Part shown: positions 24,539 to 33,372 of the stretch, in pieces
How positions within the stretch are numbered: position 1 is the stretch's first letter
Layout: the number at the start of each line of letters is the position of its first letter
Source of the DNA: an uncultured Prevotellaceae bacterium
GTDB taxonomy: Bacteria > Bacteroidota > Bacteroidia > Bacteroidales > Bacteroidaceae
Direction: 5' to 3'
Assembly (NCBI GenBank): GCA_902789415.1
Contig: CADAOD010000031.1
Coordinates: 1 to 42,467 of the forward strand
DNA length: 42,467 bases
Notes under the pieces: model-generated
Seen by the model: the letters and a program-made list of their open reading frames with translations, nothing else
Databases searched by the model: none
Told to the model about the DNA's origin: nothing
Made by a program: the position numbers and the translations under genes

Positions 24539-25978
24539 ATGAACAGAAAACTATTCATGACTGGTCTGCTGATGCTTGCGATGACCTTGCAGGCCCAGAC
24601 CGCAAAGAAGTTTACCCTGAACCTGACCGATGACGGTAAGGCTCAGATGGTGTGTTTCTTGCCCGAGAATCCTTCGGGTAGAGCAATTGTAGGTGTGCCT
24701 GGTGGTGGCTACTCGGTGCTGTCGAACTCGCACGAGGGCTATCTGGCATCTGATTGGCTGAACAAGCAGGGCATAGCCTATTTTGTGGTGAACTACCGTT
24801 TGCCCAATGGCGACCGTAGCATTCCCATCGGCGATGTAGAGCAGGGTTTCCGCATTGTTCGCGACTCGGCCAAGGTGTGGCGTATCAATCCTAACGATGT
24901 GGGTATCATGGGCTTCTCGGCAGGTGGTCATCTGTCGTCGGTCATCTCAACGCTATCGCCATACGAGGTTCGTCCTAACTTCTCGATACTCTTTTATCCG
25001 GTTATCTCAATGGATGAGCGCGTGTCGCATAAGTGGTCGTGCATCAACTTCCTGGGCGAAGAGGGACATAAAGATCCAAAACTGGTGCGACAGTATTCTA
25101 CCCAGAATGCTGTTCGCAGTCATCTTACCCCGCCAGCTTGTATCATCAGTGCCAGCGACGACCGATTGGTGCCTGTAGTAACTAATGGTGTGCAGTATTT
25201 TTCGGCCATGCGTAACGCTGGTAACGAGTGTACCATGTATATCTACCCATCGGGCGACCATGGTTTTGGCTTTGGACCTTGGTTTAAGTATCACGACCAG
25301 ATGTTGCAGGATTTAGGCAACTGGCTCAAGTCGATCCCTGCCCCCAAGGAGAATGCTATCCGTGTGGCTTGTATTGGTAATAGCATTACTGATGGATATG
25401 GTATTGACATGCGTACCAAGTACGGCTATCCCGCACAGTTGCAGGGTATTCTGGGTGATGGCTACTGGGTAAAGAACTTCGGCGTTTCATCACGTACCAT
25501 GTTGAATAAAGGCGATTGGCCTTATATGAACGAGATGGCTTGGCGTGATGCCTTGGCTTTTAAGCCAGATGTGGTAGTGATTAAACTGGGTACAAACGAC
25601 TCAAAGCCCGAGAACTGGCAGTATGGTGCTGAGTTCAAGCAGGACTTGGAACAGATGATTAAAACCTTACGCCCAGATTTGGCTCAGCCTGCCAAGAAAG
25701 GCAAGAAGAAGGTTAAGGTAGCTCAGCCTGTTGGTCCGAAGATTCTACTTTGTACCCCCATCCCAGCCTTTAAGCCCACTTGGAAAATCAACGATAAGGT
25801 GATTACCGATGAGATTATCCCCATCCAGCAAGCTGTGGCTAAGCAGTATGGTTTACAGGTTATCGACCTGCATACGCTAATGCTTAACGATGGCGACCTG
25901 GTGATACCTGATGGTATACATCCCAACGATAAAGGTGCCAAGAAAATGGCCGAGATTATTGCAGCAGCCATCAAATAA
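24539..25978 (+). CDS. Secreted two-domain esterase (alpha/beta hydrolase + SGNH hydrolase)
   Basis: The 479-residue protein has a signal peptide ending near L-Q-A-Q (residue 20). The first domain (about 22-265) is an alpha/beta hydrolase with oxyanion motif V-P-G-G-G-Y, nucleophile Ser in G-F-S-A-G-G-H, Asp in S-A-S-D-D-R and His in G-D-H-G-F-G-F. The second domain (about 275-479) is an SGNH/GDSL hydrolase with I-G-N-S-I-T-D-G-Y, L-G-T-N-D-S and the Asp/His pair in P-D-G-I-H-P-N-D. Both triads are complete. This combination fits deacetylation of acetylated hemicellulose such as xylan or glucomannan, but the substrates are inferred. It has its own promoter and terminator, so it is a single-gene unit next to the PUL. 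Confidence 0.88.
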   Translation: MNRKLFMTGLLMLAMTLQAQTAKKFTLNLTDDGKAQMVCFLPENPSGRAIVGVPGGGYSVLSNSHEGYLASDWLNKQGIAYFVVNYRLPNGDRSIPIGDVEQGFRIVRDSAKVWRINPNDVGIMGFSAGGHLSSVISTLSPYEVRPNFSILFYPVISMDERVSHKWSCINFLGEEGHKDPKLVRQYSTQNAVRSHLTPPACIISASDDRLVPVVTNGVQYFSAMRNAGNECTMYIYPSGDHGFGFGPWFKYHDQMLQDLGNWLKSIPAPKENAIRVACIGNSITDGYGIDMRTKYGYPAQLQGILGDGYWVKNFGVSSRTMLNKGDWPYMNEMAWRDALAFKPDVVVIKLGTNDSKPENWQYGAEFKQDLEQMIKTLRPDLAQPAKKGKKKVKVAQPVGPKILLCTPIPAFKPTWKINDKVITDEIIPIQQAVAKQYGLQVIDLHTLMLNDGDLVIPDGIHPNDKGAKKMAEIIAAAIK

Positions 25979-25985
25979 ATACAAC

Positions 25986-26020
25986 AATCCCCGTTCTGTT
26001 TTGAACGGGGATTATTTTTT
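25986..26020 (+). terminator. Strong terminator after the esterase gene
   Basis: A perfect 11-bp stem (AATCCCCGTTC at 25986-25996, GAACGGGGATT at 26003-26013) with a 6-nt loop is followed by ATTTTTT. The long arg/pro operon ends at 26019 from the other side and probably uses the same hairpin, although its T tract on that strand is weaker. Confidence 0.9.
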
Positions 26021-27909
26021 ATTTTAATCTAACCACAAACCGAGCACCTTGCGTGTAGGTAGTGTCGAGTGTAAGGGTGTATCCCATAGAGGTGGCTAAG
26101 CATCTGGCTAATGGCAAGCCAATGCCAAGTGTATGTTCGTTGGGCGACAGACGTACAAACGGCACAAAGATACGTTCAGCATCACTTGCGGGAATGGTGG
26201 GGCCTTCGTTGCTTACAGCAATCGCATAGCTGCCATCGGTTAGGGTGTGACAGCTTAACTGCAGCGTATCGCCTGTGGCATATTTAACTACGTTGTCGAG
26301 CAGGCAGTTAATCAGCTCCTGTATCAGCGTGTTGGTGGTAATCTTCACATCGTCGGCCACATCTGTTACAAACTCGATGGGCTTGGGCTGGGTTATGAAA
26401 TGCTGATCGTAACTGTTCAGAGTGGTACGTGCCATTTCGTTAAGACCAATCTCGTAGTTCATAGGGATAGGATAAGCATCGCCATAGAGACTGAATAGTA
26501 TCAGCTTGCGGGTAGATGTAGCTACATCGTAGGCATCACGGCAGATAGTTGAGCGTAACTGCATATACTCATCGTGGGGCAACTGTCCGTCGGCATCGAT
26601 GATAACCTCTGCAGTACCAATCAGTGTCTGTAACGGCGAGCGGAGCGCATCCTGACAAACACGTTTCTCCTCATCAGTAATTCCTAAATCGCCTCGTGAA
26701 TAAGAATCAAGCACAGGGTCCATCAGCGATTCGATGTTCTTGGCTGCAGTAACAATATCGCGATAACGCTTACTGCGTTCCTCGGGTTTGAGTTTGAATT
26801 CTGGGTCGTTGAATATGCGTGCATAGTTTAGCAGCGAACTGATAGGTGATTTGAGCTTTTCCAAGATGGTTGTTACAAAGGCACGACGGATAGCTTGGCT
26901 GGCTTCGGCTCGGCGGCGGGCCTCTTGTAACTCCTGAAACTGCTCTTTCAACTTGAGATTTTTGAAATAGCGATAGATAAGTACTGCTATCAGCAGGGCG
27001 ATGATGGTGGCTGCCATCAGACCTGCAGACATCAGTTGTTTGCGTCGTAGTTCGGCCTTTTCCTGCTCGGCTTGTAACAGGTCGATGTCGTGGGTCACGT
27101 CCATCAGGTGTTCCTCCAGTACTTCGCGCTCGTCGGCTTGTTCCATACTGTCTTTCAGCTGAATTTCACGGAAGGCTTGCTGCCAATTGCCTGTTGTCTG
27201 GAAAACCTCCAATCGTAGTTGGTTGGCTAACTGTGGAACTGCGGCTGAGTCGCACCATGCCAACGCCTGCTTGTAGTCGTTACGTAACAGGTAGTGGCAT
27301 ACCATCACCTGCTGCAGGTTTGCAGGATTAAACCCTGCGGGATTATGCTGGCGTATACTGTCGTAACGGGCAAAGTAACTGTTTTGGTAGACTGTCGAGA
27401 CAAGCCATCGCCTCAGCAGGGTGCTTGAAACTAAGCGACAGTGCCAGCGAAAGATAGCAATTGAATACTGATACGGGTTCTTTATTAGCATCAACACCCT
27501 TCAGTGCGCGACGGAAGTAGGTCTCGGCCATCTCCGGCTGGTTTCTGCTACTATAGAATAAGCCAAGACACATATTGGGGATGTATAGGTATTGTTCTTG
27601 ATGACGTTTACGGATATCATTGGTTAGACGGTGAATCTGGGTGAAAGCGCGGTGAAAGTGTTTGTGGTTAACGTCGTAGTTCACACGGCTCATCCAAACA
27701 CGGTAGTATTTGTCCCAAGCCTGGTTCTGTTCCAGGTGGTTGAGAAATAACTTTTGAGCATTGTAGAAGTCGGAATCGCTGCCACTTACCTGTGCTTGTT
27801 GAACGCGCATGGCTAGTTCCTGTTCTACGTTATCGGTATCAGCATAGATCTTGTCGCTACCGAGAAATGCTAAGATTAAAAGAACAAAAAGGTATAGATA
27901 ATGTTTCAT
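26019..27909 (-). pseudogene. Frameshifted TPR sensor kinase-like gene lacking the phospho-accepting His
   Basis: Two overlapping frames form one gene. The first (27909 to about 27385) has a signal peptide and TPR-like helices and ends sensibly at C-L-D-S-L-P-K. The second continues with N-S-Y-F-A-R-Y-D-S-I-R-Q, more helices, a membrane segment (A-G-L-M-A-A-T-I-I-A-L-L-I-A-V-L), a dimerisation helix and a HATPase domain. The joined length is 1891 nt, one more than a multiple of three; one extra A in the run at 27382-27385 (T on the plus strand) would explain it. In the HisKA region the usual H-E-I-R-T-P is E-K-L-K-S-P, so the phosphorylated His is absent, while N-box (L-L-D-N-V-V-K-Y), F-box and G-box (L-G-I-G-L-P-L-A) remain. 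It is the last gene of the arg/pro operon. Sequence error is the main alternative to true inactivation. Confidence 0.8.
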
Positions 27910-27928
27910 GATGTTTATGGGGTAATGG

Positions 27929-27958
27929 ATGCCCCGCGCCGCTGATGACGCGGGGCAT
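27929..27958 (-). promoter_or_regulatory. Intercistronic hairpin between argF' and the kinase-like gene
   Basis: A perfect 10-bp GC-rich stem (ATGCCCCGCG at 27929-27938, CGCGGGGCAT at 27949-27958) with a 10-nt loop sits in the 74-nt spacer. No T tract follows on the minus strand, so it is more likely a partial terminator or RNA stability/processing element. Confidence 0.65.
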
Positions 27959-27983
27959 TGTTATTGGGAATTATTGTTTGCGG

Positions 27984-28949
27984 TTAAAGGGCTTCGAGCA
28001 TGCGCTTGATAACTACCGAACAGCTGATTTCGCGGTTTGCTGCTTCGGGGATTACAAGGCTGTTGGGGCTCTCAATCACATCGTCGGTAACAATCAGGTT
28101 ACGGCGAACGGGCAGACAGTGCATGAACTTACCATTGTTAGTCCACGACATGTGCTCGGTGTCGACAGTCCAAGAGCGGTCGGTGCAGGTAATCTTACCA
28201 TAGTCGGCAGGATTGGTAACGCCTGGGTTACTCCAGTTCTTGGCGTAGATAAAGTCGGCACCCTCGAAAGCTTTCTTCTGATCGTACTCAATGGTGGCGT
28301 TACCTACAAACTTTGGATCGAGTTCATAGCCCTCGGGGTGGGTAATTACCAAATCAACATCGGGGGCGGCATCCATCCACTGCGCGAATGAGTTAGGCAC
28401 AGCCTGAGGCAAAGCACGGCAATGAGGTGCCCAAGTGAGAACTACCTTTGGACGTTCAACTACCTTATGCTCCTCGATGGTGATGAGGTCGGCAAAGGCC
28501 TGCAGGGGGTGAACAGTGGCTGTCTCCATAGCAAATACAGGGCGACCGCTATACTTGATGAACTGCTGCAGAACGGTCTCGGCATAGTCGTACTCACGGT
28601 CGGTAAGTCCGGCAAACGAGCGTACACCAATCAAATCGCAGTAGCAACCCATCACAGGGATAGCCTCGAGCAGGTGCTCGCTCTTGTCGCCATCCATAAT
28701 CACACCACGCTCGGTTTCCAACTTCCAGGCACCGGCATTTACATCAAGCACAATTACATTCATGCCTAAGTTCATAGCTGCCTTCTGAGTGCTGAGGCGG
28801 GTGCGCAGACTGTTATTAAAGAATATCATCATCAGGGTTTTGTTCTTGCCCAGATGTTGGTATTTGAAACGATCTTTCTTAATCTCAAATGCTTCGGCCA
28901 TCGCCTTATCCAATGGGCCGAGGTCTTCTACGTTGATAAAACTTTTCAT
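27984..28949 (-). CDS. argF': N-succinyl-/N-acetyl-L-ornithine carbamoyltransferase
   Basis: This 321-residue transcarbamylase carries out the carbamoylation step of arginine synthesis on an acylated ornithine, as in Bacteroides. The carbamoyl-phosphate motif is F-N-N-S-L-R-T-R-L-S (about 44-53) in place of the S-x-R-T-R of ordinary OTCases. The M-H-C-L-P-V-R-R motif near the C terminus is also typical of this group. The residue that separates succinyl from acetyl enzymes (Pro90 in the Bacteroides fragilis enzyme, Glu92 in the Xanthomonas one) is Ser90 here, in G-D-K-S-E-H. Its start overlaps the stop of the phosphatase gene by 4 nt. Which acyl group is used remains open; the succinyl form is favoured by lineage. 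Confidence 0.92.
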   Translation of the reverse strand: MKSFINVEDLGPLDKAMAEAFEIKKDRFKYQHLGKNKTLMMIFFNNSLRTRLSTQKAAMNLGMNVIVLDVNAGAWKLETERGVIMDGDKSEHLLEAIPVMGCYCDLIGVRSFAGLTDREYDYAETVLQQFIKYSGRPVFAMETATVHPLQAFADLITIEEHKVVERPKVVLTWAPHCRALPQAVPNSFAQWMDAAPDVDLVITHPEGYELDPKFVGNATIEYDQKKAFEGADFIYAKNWSNPGVTNPADYGKITCTDRSWTVDTEHMSWTNNGKFMHCLPVRRNLIVTDDVIESPNSLVIPEAANREISCSVVIKRMLEAL

Positions 28950-30946
28950 ATCTTTATTTTATTAATGTTCAATGCTTTGAGGCACATGATGGTCATGTCG
29001 TCGTTAGGTTCGGCACCATGACGATGGCGCTCCACTTCGGCTTCCATCAGTTCTACTACATGGCGGGCGTCTTTGAATTTTGTATGCCGTAGTATATCCA
29101 GCATATGCTCGTCGCCAAACTGTTCCAGCTTGATGTTCTCGGCTTCATTAAGTCCATCGGAATAAATGAAAAGAGGACGCCCCTTGATGGATGCAATCTC
29201 CTCGCCGATATATTCAAGTTCCGGCCATAGACCGATAGGGGCATTCGGCTCCATCTCAAGAAATGAACCTTGCTGCTCATCGCCTCCAATGACAGGGGGA
29301 TTGTGTCCGGCATTGCAGAAATGAAGTTGGCCGTTGGTTAGATTTAGCTGACCAATGAACATAGTGACGAACATGCCGTTGTCGTTTTTCTCTGTTAGTT
29401 CATCATTCAAGCGTGTGGCTATGGAGGCTGGCATCATGTGCTGCTTTGCCAGGGCACGGAACAGACGGATGGTCTGGGCCATAAATAGTGAGGCAGGCAC
29501 TCCTTTTCCAGATACATCGCCCAAACAGAAATATAAGATGTTATCTTCAAGCAGATAATCGTATAGATCGCCACCAACCTCCTTGGCAGGGTTCATCGAG
29601 GCGTAGAGATCCAAATCGGGACGCTCGGGGAATTCGTGTGGCACCATTGACATCTGGATGTCGCGGGCAATACGCAGCTCACTCTCAATGCGCTCCTTTG
29701 CTGCGGTGGTCTGTTCCAACTGCTCGTAGGCAGTCTCCAACTTGTCGTAGGCCACAGTCAGCGCCTTCATGTGGCGGCTACGACGATACAGATAGATGCA
29801 GAGGAAGGCGATGATAAGTGCACCCACACCGATGGCTGTCCAAAGGGTGATGCGCTCCATACGTTCCTTATTCTGTTCCAACTCGAGTTTTGACTTATAC
29901 TCGCTCAACTTTGACTGATGTGCCTGGCGGTCCAGACTGTCGTTCTTAAGTTTGATAGAGGCATTGCTCAGTTCTATGTCGCGGTTCTTCAGTGTAAGGT
30001 TGAGTGCCTCTTCTTCCAGTCGGCGTTGTTCCAGTTCGTCCTGGGCATGAACCAGTTTAAGCGACTGGTTGTGTAGCAGCAATTCTTTTGTCTGGTTTTC
30101 GGCTCGGATAATATCCATCTGCATGGCATGCTCTGCCGCCTGCTTGCGTATGTCGGCTGTGTTGGTGGAGTCGCTGGCTTTTTTATACTCCTTGTGGTAT
30201 TTCAGGGCTTCTTTCCATTTGCCCTGCCATTCGTAGGCATAAGACATCAGCTTGTATTTCTCCTGTGGCAACTTTACCTGTGCATGGTAGATTTCAATAT
30301 CGTCAGAAAAACTAGAGCGATAATTGTATTTCTCTGAAAGTCGTTTCCATTCCGTATAGGCTTTGTTTAGCTCTGTCTTTTGAACTTCGCCATTATAATG
30401 CATTGCTGCGATGCATCGGTAGCTCCACGCATCAACAATCGACGGCACTGAGAGATTCGGCTCTTTAAGAGCCTTGTCGGTCATCTCGAGCAATTTTTTC
30501 TGGTCTCTGCGATTATGGTAAATCTTAGCCAAACCTAAATAGACTGGTGCGGCATTGATTTGAGGGAAATATGCCTGCTTGTATTTGATGGCTTTCAGAT
30601 AATACTCCTCTGCTTTTATATCCATTCTCAGCGCACCGGCTTGGTTGGCATTCGCTATATATTCGTTCATGGCCTTGGCTATCTCCATGCCTTTCTCTCT
30701 ACTGACTTTAGAGAATGTAAAGGAGGCTTGATTGGCCCAAGTCCTGTAAAAGAGGCCTTCGTCTTTTGCTTTTAGACAGGCTTCTTTAAGTTGGTCGGTG
30801 ATATTCATGAACTGCTCAACCTCGTGTGAGGAGTACAGACGGTACATCTCCTTTGTCAACCGATCAAGTTCGGTCTGATGACTTTGGGCTGCCACTACAA
30901 GTGGCAGTACAAAGAATAGTAGGAATATAGTAATGTTTCTTTTCAT
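28946..30946 (-). CDS. TPR-containing membrane SpoIIE-family (PP2C) phosphatase
   Basis: The 666-residue protein has a signal peptide, a periplasmic region of TPR-like helices (about 25-290), a coiled coil (about 290-365), one membrane segment (about 370-390), a second short coiled coil and a cytoplasmic SpoIIE/PP2C domain (about 425-660). Metal-binding aspartates are visible in V-G-G-D-L-Y-D-Y, C-L-G-D-V-S-G-K-G and Y-S-D-G-L-N-E-A. This is the common layout of Bacteroidota sensors that dephosphorylate an anti-sigma-factor-antagonist-type partner; no such partner is encoded here. It lies inside the arg/pro operon, 23 nt after proA and overlapping argF' by 4 nt, so it should be co-expressed with those genes. 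Its signal is unknown. Confidence 0.9.
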   Translation of the reverse strand: MKRNITIFLLFFVLPLVVAAQSHQTELDRLTKEMYRLYSSHEVEQFMNITDQLKEACLKAKDEGLFYRTWANQASFTFSKVSREKGMEIAKAMNEYIANANQAGALRMDIKAEEYYLKAIKYKQAYFPQINAAPVYLGLAKIYHNRRDQKKLLEMTDKALKEPNLSVPSIVDAWSYRCIAAMHYNGEVQKTELNKAYTEWKRLSEKYNYRSSFSDDIEIYHAQVKLPQEKYKLMSYAYEWQGKWKEALKYHKEYKKASDSTNTADIRKQAAEHAMQMDIIRAENQTKELLLHNQSLKLVHAQDELEQRRLEEEALNLTLKNRDIELSNASIKLKNDSLDRQAHQSKLSEYKSKLELEQNKERMERITLWTAIGVGALIIAFLCIYLYRRSRHMKALTVAYDKLETAYEQLEQTTAAKERIESELRIARDIQMSMVPHEFPERPDLDLYASMNPAKEVGGDLYDYLLEDNILYFCLGDVSGKGVPASLFMAQTIRLFRALAKQHMMPASIATRLNDELTEKNDNGMFVTMFIGQLNLTNGQLHFCNAGHNPPVIGGDEQQGSFLEMEPNAPIGLWPELEYIGEEIASIKGRPLFIYSDGLNEAENIKLEQFGDEHMLDILRHTKFKDARHVVELMEAEVERHRHGAEPNDDMTIMCLKALNINKIKI

Positions 30947-30969
30947 TTTGTTCCCTCCTTATATATAAC

Positions 30970-32211
30970 CTATGGACGTATCTGTCCTTCACCTTCGATA
31001 AGCCACTTGAACGTGGTAATCTCCTCAAGTGCCATAGGGCCACGGGGGCCGAGTTTCTGAGTAGAGATGCCAATCTCGGCACCAAGACCAAATTGAGCAC
31101 CATCGGTAAACGAGGTGGGGGCATTCCAGTAAACGCAGGCTGCATCAACATGAGCCTGGAACTTACGGGCTGTTTGTTCGTTCATGGTAACGATAGCCTC
31201 ACTATGTCCGCTGCCATTCTGGTCGATATGGTCAAGGGCTTCTTCAAGCGATGCAACCGTCTTGATGGCGAGCTTGTAATCCATGAATTCTGTACCAAAA
31301 TTGTCAGGTGTTGCATGTTCCAATAGTGGATATTTTCCGTCGAGGGCTTTATACGACTGATCATCAGCATAAATAATGACCTGTTTCTCGGCCATTTTCT
31401 CGCAGAGGGCTGGCAGATCGGTCAGGCGGCTCTCGTGAACTAGCAAACAGTCGAGTGCGTTGCAAACAGATACACGACGGGTCTTAGCATTGTTAATGAT
31501 GGCACTGCCCATTTCTAAGTCGCCTTCGGCGTCGAAATAGGTGTTTACTACACCGGCACCAGTCTCGATAACAGGAATGCGGGCTGTGTCGCGCACAAAA
31601 TCAATCAGTTTACGACCGCCACGTGGAATGCAGAGATCAACATATCCCACAGCATTCAGCATCTCGCCTGTAGCCTCATGAGTGGCGGGCAGCAGGGCAA
31701 CCACATCTTTTGATACACCATACTGCTGCAATATCTCATGAATGAGTGCAACCTCCTCGCGGTTACTGCAATCGGCATCCTTTCCGCCTTTCAGTATGCA
31801 AGCATTGCCACTCTTGAAGCAGAGCGAGAATACATCGAACGTAACATTAGGGCGTGCCTCGTAAATCATGCCAATCACACCAAAGGGCACACTGACACGA
31901 CACAGACGAAGTCCGTTGGGAAGCGTCTTTTGTTTGGTAACATGTCCTAATGGCGAGGGAAGAGTGGCTACGTTGCGCATGTCGGAAGCAATGCCCTCTA
32001 AACGGCTATCTGTAAGTTGCAGGCGGTCGTACAAGGGATTGTCTTTCGACATCTTGGCCAAATCCTGGGCGTTTGCCTCCAGGATTCTTACCTTATGATT
32101 AATGATAGCATCGGCAACGGCATTGAGTATCTCGTTGCGCTGCTCATCGGTAAGCAGAGCCAGACTCTTGCTGGCACGTTTTACACGCTCGAATGTATCT
32201 TTGAGTTGCAT
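30970..32211 (-). CDS. proA: Glutamate-5-semialdehyde dehydrogenase (gamma-glutamyl phosphate reductase)
   Basis: This 413-residue NADPH-dependent enzyme makes glutamate-5-semialdehyde, the second step of proline synthesis. It has the aldehyde-dehydrogenase fold. The catalytic Cys is in the segment [12 protein letters not shown], and [15 protein letters not shown] is the ProA signature near residue 115. The C terminus [12 protein letters not shown] is conserved. The gene follows proB by 7 nt, giving the normal proB-proA pair in one transcript. Confidence 0.96.
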   Translation of the reverse strand: MQLKDTFERVKRASKSLALLTDEQRNEILNAVADAIINHKVRILEANAQDLAKMSKDNPLYDRLQLTDSRLEGIASDMRNVATLPSPLGHVTKQKTLPNGLRLCRVSVPFGVIGMIYEARPNVTFDVFSLCFKSGNACILKGGKDADCSNREEVALIHEILQQYGVSKDVVALLPATHEATGEMLNAVGYVDLCIPRGGRKLIDFVRDTARIPVIETGAGVVNTYFDAEGDLEMGSAIINNAKTRRVSVCNALDCLLVHESRLTDLPALCEKMAEKQVIIYADDQSYKALDGKYPLLEHATPDNFGTEFMDYKLAIKTVASLEEALDHIDQNGSGHSEAIVTMNEQTARKFQAHVDAACVYWNAPTSFTDGAQFGLGAEIGISTQKLGPRGPMALEEITTFKWLIEGEGQIRP

Positions 32212-32218
32212 AGCTCTA

Positions 32219-32986
32219 TTATGTTAGGAATTCAGTGTGAGGTGTTGACTCAGGTCTTTCAATCAGGTCGATCAGTATATCGTCGCGAGTACCATTGGCA
32301 ATGATAACGTGGATACCTGCTGATTGGATGTTGCTGGCGGTATGGTATTTGGAATGCATGCCACCACGACCAAAAGCACTCTTCTCCTCCTGGATGTATT
32401 TAGAAAGGTCGGTGCATGGCGCAACGGTAGTTATCAACTCTGATGATGGATCGTCGGGATGACCGGTATAGATACCATCGATATTAGAGAGCAGAATCAG
32501 TGAATCGGCCTTCATCATCTGTGCGATGAGGCCCGAGAGCTCATCGTTATCAGTAAACATCAGCTCGGTAACTGATACGGTGTCGTTCTCGTTAACGATA
32601 GGAAGAACGTCGTTCTCCAGCATCACCGTCATACATGCCTGCTGGTTGCGATACTGCTCGCCTGGCTGGAAGTTCTCCTTCATGGTGAGCACCTGACCAA
32701 CGTGAATACCAAACTCACGGAACAAGTCGTAGTAAAGACCTACGAGCTTTACCTGACCAACGGCAGAGAACAGCTGGCGCTGTTCAACCGAATCGAGTGA
32801 GTGGTCGACTGTGAGTTCGCGTCGACCACAGGCTACAGCACCCGACGTAACAAGGATAACCTCGATATCCTGCTTGCGCAACCAAGCTATCTGGTCGACC
32901 AATGCCGACATGCGGGTGACGTCCAGTTTCCCGTCGGCTCGTGTGAGCACATTCGAACCTACTTTGATAACAATTCTTTTCTTCAT
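32219..32986 (-). CDS. proB: Glutamate 5-kinase (no PUA domain)
   Basis: This 255-residue amino-acid kinase phosphorylates glutamate to start proline synthesis. It opens with [11 protein letters not shown], then shows [17 protein letters not shown] and G-R-G-G-M-H-S-K-Y. The C-terminal PUA domain of E. coli ProB (367 residues) is absent, as in many Bacteroidota, so feedback by proline may differ. It starts 3 nt after the yraN stop and 7 nt before proA. Confidence 0.95.
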   Translation of the reverse strand: MKKRIVIKVGSNVLTRADGKLDVTRMSALVDQIAWLRKQDIEVILVTSGAVACGRRELTVDHSLDSVEQRQLFSAVGQVKLVGLYYDLFREFGIHVGQVLTMKENFQPGEQYRNQQACMTVMLENDVLPIVNENDTVSVTELMFTDNDELSGLIAQMMKADSLILLSNIDGIYTGHPDDPSSELITTVAPCTDLSKYIQEEKSAFGRGGMHSKYHTASNIQSAGIHVIIANGTRDDILIDLIERPESTPHTEFLT

Positions 32987-32989
32987 CTT

Positions 32990-33349
32990 CTAATATAATC
33001 GTACATCTTTGATGTGATCTATTTCAGGTTGCTGACCTATTGTACCAACTACTGTAATGATATCGAACCGTACCTCGTTGTTAATGCGGCGGTATTTGAT
33101 GTAGTGGTTGATGGCCAAACGGAGATTCTGCAACTTGCGGTAGTCGACAGCTTCTTCAGGGTCACCGTACAATCGGTTGCGACGGGTTTTTACCTCAACA
33201 AATACCACTTGGTTACCATCTGTGGCAATGATGTCGATATCCCGACGCCCCGACTTCCAGTCGCGTTCTATAATACGATAGCCATGCTGCTGTAGGTATT
33301 CAGTGGCAAGGTCTTCTCCCCATCTCCCTAACTCATTATGCGCTGCCAT
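32990..33349 (-). CDS. yraN: YraN/UPF0102-family endonuclease-like protein
   Basis: This protein of about 119 residues has the family's E-L-G-R-W-G-E-D-L-A start, the D-I-D-I-I-A segment and V-F-V-E-V-K-T-R-R, the conserved E-x-K core of a restriction-endonuclease-like fold. The biological role is not settled. The ATG at 33349 gives the normal M-A-A-H-N-E-L start; an upstream TTG at 33358 lies within a short repeat and is less likely. It sits between the acyl-CoA ligase and proB in the operon. Confidence 0.9.
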   Translation of the reverse strand: MAAHNELGRWGEDLATEYLQQHGYRIIERDWKSGRRDIDIIATDGNQVVFVEVKTRRNRLYGDPEEAVDYRKLQNLRLAINHYIKYRRINNEVRFDIITVVGTIGQQPEIDHIKDVRLY

Positions 33350-33372
33350 AACTATCAATTATCAACTCTCAA
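33350..33372. repeat. Short AGTTGATAATTGA-type intergenic repeat
   Basis: The spacer between the acyl-CoA ligase and yraN reads ACTATCAATTATCAACTCTC then AATTAT, of the same style as the AGTTGA copies at 3090 and 4297. Confidence 0.55.

Noticed and set aside
27382-27385. Programmed ribosomal frameshift in the kinase-like gene
   Set aside because: The slippery run is only four A residues, and no convincing stimulatory hairpin or internal Shine-Dalgarno-like element was seen. Mutation or sequence error is more likely.
27398-27497. N-terminal part of the longer kinase frame (starting M-L-M-L-I-K-N-P) as real protein
   Set aside because: It is the wrong frame of the TPR region encoded by the overlapping upstream frame; the protein-like sequence switches frames near 27385.
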